In this document: piece after piece, positions 14,406 through 21,560 of the stretch
How the letters are laid out: each line of letters begins with the position of its first letter
Numbering within the stretch: position 1 is the stretch's first letter
From: an uncultured Chryseobacterium sp.
GTDB lineage: Bacteria; Bacteroidota; Bacteroidia; Flavobacteriales; Weeksellaceae
DNA: 64,000 bases
Direction: 5' to 3'
Assembly (NCBI GenBank): GCA_913775525.1
Contig: CAJYLH010000022.1
Coordinates: 248,001-312,000 of the forward strand
Notes under the pieces: model-generated
The model's database searches: none
Told to the model about the DNA's origin: nothing
What the model saw: only the letters and a program-made list of their open reading frames with translations
Program-made: the position numbers and the translations under genes

Positions 14406-17078
14406 TTAGAATGTTACATCCAGTCCTACATAAAAGTTCGCTTTCATGATCGGTGCATATACCATTCCCCCGTCAAAATAATTTCCAAACGGATTCCTGA
14501 AATCTATAATAGCGTTTTTCTGATAATAAGAAGTCAGGTTTTCACCTCCCAGATAAGCTCTTAGTTTGTTATTGAAATTTCTGGAAACCTGTGCATTCAG
14601 CACGGCATAAGGTTCTGAGTAAGCCGGCAGACTGAATTCCTGAGGATTGGAAGATGTTTCCGGAAGCCTTTGTTTTCCGATCCAGTTAAGTGTGGTATCA
14701 AAACTCCAGAATCCGCCTTTTGTATTTTTATTGGTTGAATACGCAAGGTTCACGAATCCTCTGTGTTTTGCCATAAACGGAACTTCACGCCTTCCTTCAA
14801 GATAGTCTGCCTGAACATCGTAATATTTATAAGCAAGCCTTACTTCAAAGTTTTTGAACGGAATAAAGTCCCACTGGGTCTGGAAAGAATTGGCAAAGGA
14901 TTTTCCCTCAAGGTTATAGAAGGTCAGCTGCTGCGGTGAGCGGTCAAGATCTACCAGTACCTGATCCTTGAAATCGGTTCTGAAAAAATCAGCTACAATA
15001 AAGGATTTTCTCCCGAACAGTTTGAATTCCTGTTGCAGGCTGGCACCATAGTTCCAGGCAATTTCAGGTTTCAGCCCGTAGATATTTCCGCCGTTCTGCA
15101 TAATCTGAACCATACGGTTGGAGGCAAAATACTGCTGGCTTTCCGCGAAAACGTTAGCCGTCCTGAATCCCCTTCCTGCAGACAGCCTAAGGATCGTCTG
15201 CGGACTGATATCATATTTAAAGTTCATCCTCGGTGTAAACTGCGTTCCTGCCAGATTATGGAAATCCACGCGTGCCCCTGCAACCAAAGTATATTTCAGG
15301 CCGGTCAGCGTAAATTCGGCAAAAGCACCCGGAACTATTTCATTCCTTATGAAGTGATCGGTCAGATAAGTCTCATCATAGCCGTCATACATGAAGCTTG
15401 CTCCGGCTTTATATTTATTGTTGGTATTACCCAGGATGCTCTCAAAGATCAGATTGGAATAATAGGTATGCTGTTTACCTGAATAATTCTTCAATCCAAA
15501 GAAGCTGTCCTGCTGGTGATAGGTATACTGGTTCATCCAGCCTAAACTTTGGTAAGGTTTCCCTTTAAAAACATACCCGGTCTTGTTCCATACCTGAAAT
15601 CTTGAGATATCAATCCCTACACCATAAGCCGACTGTTTATCCTGAGCAATCTTTTTATCGAATCCCGTTTGTCCGGAAGTCCGCTCATCCCTGATGAAAT
15701 TAATCCCAAAGTGAGAGCCGAAGCCGGATTTTTCCAGGTCATTGTAATTCAATAAATAAGCGGCATTAATCTGTGTCCCCTTCGGCCTGTCAAGAAACCC
15801 GTCTTTATTCATGTCCGTATTGCCGAACGTTCCGTTTCCGTGAAGAAGGAATGTTTGAGACCATTGGTCATTGATTTTGGAAACACTGGTTATGTTGGCT
15901 TCGGTACGCCCGTTAAAATCGGCAAAAAGATTTAGTGAAGTTTCAGGTTTTGCTGCATTTTTCAGCAGCTCGGTGTTGATTTGTCCGGTAATGCTTTCAT
16001 ATCCATTGGTAACAGTGCTTCCTCCTTTGGTTAGCTGGATGCTTTCAATCCATCTTCCCGGAATAAAGCTGAGCCCATATGCTGAAGCCAGCCCTCTGAT
16101 TTCCGGCAGCAGTTCTTTGGTTAAACTGGTGTATTTCTGATCCAGTCCCAGCATTTTAAGCTGTTTGGTTCCGGTAACAGCATTGCTGAAAGAAACATCT
16201 ACGGTCGCATTGGTTTCGAAACTTTCGGAAAGGTTGCAGCATGCGGCTTTCAGCAATTCTTTGCGGTCGATATTGAATACCATTCCGGCTTCTTTTTTAT
16301 TCAGTGAAGTAGCCGCTTTTGAGCCCATTACGGTTACGCCTTCAATTGTTTTTCCTTCTGTTTCAGATACGCTGTGTTGAGCATGGGAAAGGTTTGTCCC
16401 TTCTTCTGCATGAACTTTAGGATTAACTTCCCCGAAAGGGATGTTCCTGTCATAGAGGCAGCAGGAAGGAAGGTTTTTATAAACAGTATCTGACGCCTTG
16501 TATAATTCATTATCATGCCCTGCATCCGCAATTTTCCGCAGGATTTTATCTGATGAGGTAGTGGCAGGATCAAAATCCAGGATGACCTTCTGGCTTTCTG
16601 CATTCCATTCGGCAGAACGGGCACCGGCTTCCTTAGCTGCCTTTTCAATTCTTGCTTTACAGGATTCACAGTTCCCTCTGACAAAAAATTCATTTTCTTT
16701 CTTTGCATTGTGATGGCTGTGTTCAGCGGTACCCTGGATGTCATCGGGTCCGCGATCATAATGGCAACAGGCAGGCAGTGCTTCATAGGCCGCAGAACTT
16801 GCCTTGAATTTCTCATTGTCATGGCCGGCCTCAGCTACCTTTTGTAAAATATCATCTGCTGATATGCTGCTGTCTGTTTCCAGCGTTAATATGTGGGAAT
16901 CTATAGAATATACAGCTTTTTTTGCTCCTGCTTTCATTGCAGTGCTTTCAATTCTTGCTTTGCACATCTCACATTTTCCCTGTACTCGGAACTGCTTACC
17001 GGAAAGGGTTTGTGCAAAAATCCATTGGGAAGATACCAGGAATATACCAAGAAATATCCTGGAAATATATAATTTCAT
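14406..17078 (-). CDS. TonB-dependent receptor with two N-terminal HMA domains
   Basis: After a signal peptide (residues 1-22, IFAQ) come two heavy-metal-associated domains with CxxC at Cys36/Cys39 (GKCEMCKARIE) and Cys137/Cys140 (GNCESCKARIE). Each is followed by AGHDNE and a LPxCCxYDR motif (Cys104/105 and Cys206/207), and the linkers hold His clusters. A plug domain follows with another Cys pair (Cys280/281, AACCNLSESF) and TKGGSTVTNGYESITGQIN. A beta-barrel runs to the C-terminal GLDVTF, total 890 residues. The receptor would import a metal or metal complex across the outer membrane using TonB energy; copper is the most likely ion, by the HMA CxxC type. It is third in a unit with two metal-site proteins. 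Confidence 0.88.
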   Translation of the reverse strand: MKLYISRIFLGIFLVSSQWIFAQTLSGKQFRVQGKCEMCKARIESTAMKAGAKKAVYSIDSHILTLETDSSISADDILQKVAEAGHDNEKFKASSAAYEALPACCHYDRGPDDIQGTAEHSHHNAKKENEFFVRGNCESCKARIEKAAKEAGARSAEWNAESQKVILDFDPATTSSDKILRKIADAGHDNELYKASDTVYKNLPSCCLYDRNIPFGEVNPKVHAEEGTNLSHAQHSVSETEGKTIEGVTVMGSKAATSLNKKEAGMVFNIDRKELLKAACCNLSESFETNATVDVSFSNAVTGTKQLKMLGLDQKYTSLTKELLPEIRGLASAYGLSFIPGRWIESIQLTKGGSTVTNGYESITGQINTELLKNAAKPETSLNLFADFNGRTEANITSVSKINDQWSQTFLLHGNGTFGNTDMNKDGFLDRPKGTQINAAYLLNYNDLEKSGFGSHFGINFIRDERTSGQTGFDKKIAQDKQSAYGVGIDISRFQVWNKTGYVFKGKPYQSLGWMNQYTYHQQDSFFGLKNYSGKQHTYYSNLIFESILGNTNNKYKAGASFMYDGYDETYLTDHFIRNEIVPGAFAEFTLTGLKYTLVAGARVDFHNLAGTQFTPRMNFKYDISPQTILRLSAGRGFRTANVFAESQQYFASNRMVQIMQNGGNIYGLKPEIAWNYGASLQQEFKLFGRKSFIVADFFRTDFKDQVLVDLDRSPQQLTFYNLEGKSFANSFQTQWDFIPFKNFEVRLAYKYYDVQADYLEGRREVPFMAKHRGFVNLAYSTNKNTKGGFWSFDTTLNWIGKQRLPETSSNPQEFSLPAYSEPYAVLNAQVSRNFNNKLRAYLGGENLTSYYQKNAIIDFRNPFGNYFDGGMVYAPIMKANFYVGLDVTF

Positions 17079-17143
17079 GTTGTTTAAAATTTAGATTAAT
17101 AAAATTCAGTTCACCTTTCGAGGGTAAACTTTAGCGAATAGTA

Positions 17144-17521
17144 TTAACCTAATTTAGGCGGCTGCCATATTTCTTTCAAACGGTCTGAAAGATAAGGATC
17201 GGAATACTGAAACTGTAAGTTCTTGTTAGATTTATAATAAGATAATTCCAGCTTTTGGTTTACGGAAAACGGAGTTCCGATAAAAGTATAACATACTGCA
17301 CAGGTGGAGCAGCAATGGTCATCACAGGAAGAAGGTTTCTGGCTTTTGTCCTGATGCTGGTTGGAATGCTTAGCATGCTGGCTGTCTTTCTTGCAGCATT
17401 CCATTCCGGAATCCTGTTGCTTACAGCAGGTTTCCTGCATAGTTTCGAGATACAGCGTATCCTTAGGAACCAGAAAAATTCCCAGGCAGAAAACAATGGC
17501 TATGATCTGAAACAGTTTCAC
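17144..17521 (-). CDS. Cys/His-rich small exported protein, DUF6660-like
   Basis: I place the start at GTG 17521 (MKLFQIIAIVFCLGIFLVP). This gives a clean signal peptide and lies 5 bases after a TAATTTTG -7 box at 17527-17534; the longer ATG at 17560 would put that box inside the gene and give no signal peptide. The mature protein has CC pairs (ETCCKQQ, MECCKKD), a His-rich stretch (HAKHSNQHQD) and a CDDHCCSTCAVC cluster, and ends IWQPPKLG. This ending and layout resemble DUF6660 proteins found next to HMA-bearing TonB receptors (from memory, not searched). It probably binds a soft metal in the periplasm or on the surface. Confidence 0.65.
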   Translation of the reverse strand: MKLFQIIAIVFCLGIFLVPKDTLYLETMQETCCKQQDSGMECCKKDSQHAKHSNQHQDKSQKPSSCDDHCCSTCAVCYTFIGTPFSVNQKLELSYYKSNKNLQFQYSDPYLSDRLKEIWQPPKLG

Positions 17522-17526
17522 TGATG

Positions 17527-17534
17527 CAAAATTA
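17527..17534 (-). promoter_or_regulatory. -7 box (TAATTTTG) before the Cys/His-rich gene
   Basis: TAATTTTG on the minus strand ends 5 bases before the GTG at 17521, so a transcript from here would be almost leaderless. It overlaps the last bases of the gap after the upstream lipoprotein. Confidence 0.4.
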
Positions 17535-17540
17535 CAAAAA

Positions 17541-18203
17541 TTATGGCAAAGCTTCACCAACTTTTACCGCACAGTTATGCCATGGTTCCCCATGCGGCGG
17601 ATTCAGTGCGGGCTTTTCTCCTGTAGGAGCAGGAGCCGCAGGCGGCGGAGTATTTTGTGCTATGGTTTGCACCGGTTGTTGTACGGGTTGTGCAGGCTTG
17701 CTGTTCAAAGGTTGCCCTACCGGGATGTCGCACCGGTGTCCCGGTTCCCCGTGAGGAGGATTCATTCCTTTGGCCGTTTTTACGGTGGCAGGCTTTCCAT
17801 TGGCATCTACTGTAAACTTTCCGGGCTGAAGAGCATTGGGATCGATCTGAATGGTCTGCTGTCCCTGGTTAGGATTAACGGTGATATTCTGCGCTCCTTG
17901 CTGTGCGTTTTGCGCCGGTGATGAGTTCAGCGGTTGTCCTACCGGAATATCACATCGGTGGCCCGGCTGTCCATGGGGAGGATTCATTCCCGGTGCACTT
18001 ACAGCTGCTGATGCCGTCTGAGCAGGCTGAACTCCCGCCTGATCAAATAAAGACACTTTAGGAGCGTTTCCCGCCTGAACCGGCTGGTCTACTGCCGCTT
18101 CTTCCGTTAAATATGTTGCACGCTGATCTTTTTTGCATGAAACCAGTGTTGCCGAAACAGCAAGCAATCCTAAACAGCAGTTTTTTATATTTAATAATCC
18201 CAT
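17541..18203 (-). CDS. Lipoprotein with three NPPHG-H-C repeats
   Basis: The 220-residue protein has a lipobox ending at Cys23 (TLVSC) followed by KKD. It is rich in Pro, Gln and Ala. A 20-residue motif occurs three times, at about 73-92, 147-166 and 200-219: NPPHGxPxHxCxxxVGxxL. Each copy holds two His and one Cys, a plausible soft-metal site. The linkers look disordered. I know the NPPHG motif from small Flavobacteriia lipoproteins, but no function is established to my knowledge. It is first in the unit with the Cys/His-rich protein and the HMA-TonB receptor, so a metal-capturing surface role is the natural inference. Confidence 0.75.
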   Translation of the reverse strand: MGLLNIKNCCLGLLAVSATLVSCKKDQRATYLTEEAAVDQPVQAGNAPKVSLFDQAGVQPAQTASAAVSAPGMNPPHGQPGHRCDIPVGQPLNSSPAQNAQQGAQNITVNPNQGQQTIQIDPNALQPGKFTVDANGKPATVKTAKGMNPPHGEPGHRCDIPVGQPLNSKPAQPVQQPVQTIAQNTPPPAAPAPTGEKPALNPPHGEPWHNCAVKVGEALP

Positions 18204-18208
18204 AAACG

Positions 18209-18244
18209 CAAAATTAGCAAAACATTTTAATTGTTTTGCTAATT
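18209..18244 (-). promoter_or_regulatory. 13-bp inverted repeat overlapping the lipoprotein -7 box
   Basis: AATTAGCAAAACA (18212-18224) and TGTTTTGCTAATT (18232-18244) are perfect complements around a 7-base loop. The minus-strand box TAATTTTG (18209-18216) overlaps the downstream arm and ends 5 bases before the lipoprotein ATG. It could be an operator for the metal module or an AT-rich terminator of the response regulator gene upstream. Confidence 0.6.
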
Positions 18245-18305
18245 GTATGGGAATAATCCTGAATCTTTCTGGTAGATGTGGTTAAAAATGTAAACAGATA
18301 TCGGA

Positions 18306-18992
18306 TTAATTTTTAACCAGCAAGCGGAAACCTTCACCGTGCACGTTAATGATCTCTAGGCCTTCGTCATCTTTCAGCAATTTACGGAGTTTAGCGATGT
18401 ATACGTCCATACTTCTGGCTGTGAAATAATTTTCTTTCTTCCATATCTTTCTCAGTGCGAGATCCCTTGGCATAAAGTCGTTTCTGTGAATGCACAGAAG
18501 TTTAAGCAGCTCGTTCTCCTTAGGGGAAAGCTTGTATTCTTTATCACCTACCCGCAGCTGCCTCAGCATGGAATCAAAAAAGATATTGCTGATCTTGAAC
18601 TGTTCCTGCTCCTCGTTTTCCAAGGTAGAACTTCTCTGCAGGATGGCCTTGATTTTATAGAGAAGCAATTCGGTATCGAAAGGCTTGGTAATATAATCGT
18701 CTGCACCCAGCTGATAACCTTTCAGGATATCTTCTCGCATATTCCTTGCGGTAAGGAATATGATCGGGGTGTTTTTATCAATCTTTTTTACATCTTCTGC
18801 TAACGAAAATCCGTCTTTTTTAGGCATCATCACGTCAAAAATACAGATGTCAAACTCATTTTCAGTAAACTCTTTCAATCCCTGTTCTCCGTCTGTGGCC
18901 AGTGTTACTTCAAAATTATTGATCGTTAGATAATCTTTTAGTACGGCTCCAAAACTCTGATCGTCTTCTACCAGTAATATCCTGTTGCTCAT
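18306..18992 (-). CDS. OmpR-family response regulator
   Basis: The receiver domain has Glu9/Asp10/Asp11 (LVEDDQ), phospho-acceptor Asp53 (CIFDVMMPK), Thr in FLTARN and Lys in ITKPF. The winged-helix output domain follows (YKLSPKENELLKLLCIHRNDF ... TARSMDVYIAKLRKLLKDD). Length 228. Its kinase gene lies 72 bases upstream in the same direction, an operon. It ends about 100 bases before the NPPHG lipoprotein, so it might regulate the metal module, but no phased repeat was found there. This RprY-like, MDVYI-type regulator is common in Bacteroidota as a general envelope-response regulator. Confidence 0.9.
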   Translation of the reverse strand: MSNRILLVEDDQSFGAVLKDYLTINNFEVTLATDGEQGLKEFTENEFDICIFDVMMPKKDGFSLAEDVKKIDKNTPIIFLTARNMREDILKGYQLGADDYITKPFDTELLLYKIKAILQRSSTLENEEQEQFKISNIFFDSMLRQLRVGDKEYKLSPKENELLKLLCIHRNDFMPRDLALRKIWKKENYFTARSMDVYIAKLRKLLKDDEGLEIINVHGEGFRLLVKN

Positions 18993-19064
18993 AAGTTTAT
19001 ATTTTTTAGTTGGTAATCAATTATGGTGGTGTTATTCAGGGGTTTCATCCTGATAACTTAATTT

Positions 19065-20612
19065 TTAATTCATCGGCAGCTTTATCGTAAAGGTGCTGCC
19101 TTTTCCTTTATTGGATTCTACAATCACATGGCCTTTATGAAGCTCAACAATCTTTTTTACATAGGACAACCCTAATCCCTGTCCTTTTACATTATGGATA
19201 TTTCCGGTTTCTTCACGGAAAAATTTCTCAAAGATCTTGGTTTTGTTATGGGTTTCCATTCCCATTCCTTTATCCGAGACTTCAATAACATACCAATTTC
19301 CCTCATTTCTTGTCTTAACATGGATTTCAGGCGCTTCTGGAGAATATTTATTGGCATTGTCCAGTAAATTGACCAATACATTGGCAATATGGAACTCATC
19401 AATTTTAAATTGGTATTGTTCCGCTGTGAATTCCTGGGTCAGTGTACCATTTCTCTGGCCGACAATCAGGTTGAAAGACTCTGTCGTTTTCTTGATCAGT
19501 TCCCTTACATTCGCTTCTTTTAGGAAAAGATTCACTTCGTTACGCTCAAGTTTGGACATATTCAGGACATTCTCCACCTGCTTTTTCATCCGGAGGTTTT
19601 CCTGTTTGATCAGTTCCGAATAGTATTTTACCTTGTCCGGGTTAGTAGCGATTTTATCATTGGCTAATGAATCCGTAGCTACGGAGATGGTCGCTAATGG
19701 CGTCTTAAACTCATGGGACATATTGTTGATGAAATCGGTCTTTACTTCTGCCAGCTTTTTCTGTTTCATCATATAGTTGATGGAAATGATATAGATGCCC
19801 AGAATGGTGAGCAAAGAAAGGAAGGTTCCCAGCAGCATCGGCCAGTTGTTCATAGCGAGGGAATATTCCTTTTTCGGGAAAACCAGCGCAAGGTTATAAA
19901 TAGTCCTGTATTTATTATCGGTAAATAGGGGGTAGCTATAGGTATTGTTGTCTTTTTTGTCCTTATATAGCTTATTGAATATGCCGGTTGTATTGTTGTT
20001 TTTATCGGTAATGCCGTAACCGAACTGAGCAGAAATGCCTCTTATCCTGAGTTCTTTGGTAATAACGGAATCCAGGATTTTAGTATTCACTCTTTTATTG
20101 AGGGGAAGGTTATTCCCGTATACTTTCGCAAATTCTTTTACCGTATAATCCCCGTTTTCAATATCCTGGTTGATATCGGCAGTCAGCAGTTCACGGTTGT
20201 TAGTGTCTCTTTTAACCTTATAGGCGGCTTCGTCGGAATATAGTTTGGTCAGCTTTATGGAATCTCCTTTCTTAGAAATCGGGAGCTGTGTTTTTTCAAT
20301 GATGTTTTTGGAATAAATAATCTGTCTCTGTGTTCCTGAATCTTCCACCTGCTGAATGGTAGTCAATGACGGTTGGTCATTATTTGCGAGGATATTGTTC
20401 CTGAAGTTTTTAAAATCTTCATTCATGTATTTCTCCACTTCAATTTCGCCAACACTTTTAGAAGTGCTTTCCAGAGCGGAATAGACCTTATTAGAGAAAT
20501 CCTGCTCCAGGGTACCGTAATACCTTTTCAGCCAGTAAAACTGAAGCGTAACAAAGACAATCAGTGAGATCGTCATAAACACTGAAATGATAGGGATGAA
20601 CTTATTATTCAT
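19065..20612 (-). CDS. Sensor histidine kinase with large periplasmic domain
   Basis: The 515-residue kinase has transmembrane helices near 7-28 and 258-278. They enclose a 230-residue periplasmic domain with no family I recognise. HisKA follows directly, with His300 (NNMSHEFKTPLATIS); no HAMP is evident. HATPase_c has the N box LLDNANKYS, DKGMGM and GQGLGLSYV. The layout, short linker and NNMSHEFKTPL are typical of the Bacteroidota RprX-like kinases. It forms an operon with the downstream response regulator. The signal is unknown. Confidence 0.9.
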   Translation of the reverse strand: MNNKFIPIISVFMTISLIVFVTLQFYWLKRYYGTLEQDFSNKVYSALESTSKSVGEIEVEKYMNEDFKNFRNNILANNDQPSLTTIQQVEDSGTQRQIIYSKNIIEKTQLPISKKGDSIKLTKLYSDEAAYKVKRDTNNRELLTADINQDIENGDYTVKEFAKVYGNNLPLNKRVNTKILDSVITKELRIRGISAQFGYGITDKNNNTTGIFNKLYKDKKDNNTYSYPLFTDNKYRTIYNLALVFPKKEYSLAMNNWPMLLGTFLSLLTILGIYIISINYMMKQKKLAEVKTDFINNMSHEFKTPLATISVATDSLANDKIATNPDKVKYYSELIKQENLRMKKQVENVLNMSKLERNEVNLFLKEANVRELIKKTTESFNLIVGQRNGTLTQEFTAEQYQFKIDEFHIANVLVNLLDNANKYSPEAPEIHVKTRNEGNWYVIEVSDKGMGMETHNKTKIFEKFFREETGNIHNVKGQGLGLSYVKKIVELHKGHVIVESNKGKGSTFTIKLPMN

Positions 20613-20933
20613 TATTCAATACTGCAGTTGTGATTATGAATGTTAAAATTAATCATTTTATGATCTCATGAACAAAAAACGAGCCATAATATTGTGTTAT
20701 TTTTCTTAAAAACATCAATTTTAACATTTATTTATAAATGTGGTATGCGTTTCATAATATCGTTTTTATTGACAGATAGGCAGTAAACCCACGAAAAAAT
20801 TAGTGGTTTTGAATTCTGTTGCTACCTTTTAATGAAATATAGTATAATTTATCGATTATAAACTAGGAATCCGCATCTCATTTAAATACGGTTTCAGACA
20901 TAATCCAATCTGTTCTCGATTTATATTTCAAAA
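20613..20933. other. AT-rich intergenic region upstream of the kinase
   Basis: Nearly 390 bases separate the kinase start from the next gene. The last 35 are the terminator at 20934-20968. The remainder is AT-rich, without an open frame of note, an RNA-like fold I can see or a TAnnTTTG box with good spacing. It should hold the kinase promoter, but I cannot place it. Confidence 0.4.
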
Positions 20934-20968
20934 AAAATGGAAAGCGGAATAATGCCGCTTTCCATTTT
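20934..20968 (-). terminator. Strong terminator after the small hypothetical gene
   Basis: A perfect 14-bp stem pairs AAAATGGAAAGCGG (20934-20947) with CCGCTTTCCATTTT (20955-20968). On the minus strand the stem runs into eight T, so it terminates the gene ending at 21002. Confidence 0.85.
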
Positions 20969-21001
20969 AGGTTGTATAGTTTTTATGCCTTAGTTTCAGA
21001 G

Positions 21002-21343
21002 TCAGAGTAACTCCTCATCCTGAAAATACTGGATAATGGCTTTTTTCATCAGCAACTGCTGTTCATTAGGCTTTAATTCGGGAAGTTCTTCCAACTGATC
21101 AAAATGCGGATACCCGTCATCGTCATAATGTGAAAACTGATAATATCCGAAAGGTTCCAGCAATCTGCATACTGCAATATGCAGCAGGTTAACCTTATCA
21201 TCCTTGGTATATTTCTGTTGTCCGCTGCCCAGTTCCTGAAGGCCTATCAAAAAAAGATAGGTTTCAATAGGGGCATTTTTTTCCGTATCAAAATTTTCAA
21301 TGAAAAATTGTTCTACTTTCTGCCAGTATTCTGCTTCGTTCAT
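21002..21343 (-). CDS. Conserved small acidic protein of unknown function
   Basis: The 113-residue acidic protein has no signal peptide, membrane segment or motif I recognise. It is helical at the start (EAEYWQKVEQFFIENFD), with a Tyr/Asp-rich centre (FGYYQFSHYDDDGYPHFDQLEELP) and a helical C-terminus (NEQQLLMKKAIIQYFQDEELL). Composition and a strong dedicated terminator indicate a real gene. I believe similar proteins occur in related Flavobacteriia, but I cannot name a family. It is separate from both neighbours. Confidence 0.6.
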   Translation of the reverse strand: MNEAEYWQKVEQFFIENFDTEKNAPIETYLFLIGLQELGSGQQKYTKDDKVNLLHIAVCRLLEPFGYYQFSHYDDDGYPHFDQLEELPELKPNEQQLLMKKAIIQYFQDEELL

Positions 21344-21560
21344 AATTACAATTCATTTTGAGAACCTTTCAGTACTCACATTTTATACCTTCCATGTAAC
21401 CGCAAAGCCACAGAAGAGCTGAATATTTTGTTAAACTTAATTGCCATAAAAGATCAAAAATATCAAGCTTAAAAAGCTTTGATTTTCCGATCTTTGAGAA
21501 CTTTGATTCTTCTTATGGAGAATCGGTAACCTGTAAGATCAGCGCCTGATCAATAATCAT

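Noticed and set aside
13699..14409. 236-codon plus-strand frame opposite the AraC gene
   Set aside because: The minus-strand frame has a definite AraC double HTH; the plus frame is an antisense shadow crossing the terminator.
17095..17143. Imperfect palindrome (TTCACC...GGGTAAA) upstream of the HMA-TonB receptor
   Set aside because: Only about six of nine base pairs match and no TAnnTTTG box is nearby; too weak to call a metal-regulator operator.
17521..17560. ATG at 17560 as the start of the Cys/His-rich gene
   Set aside because: It overlaps the upstream gene by 20 bases, gives no signal peptide and would put a -7 box inside the gene; GTG 17521 is better, though not proven.
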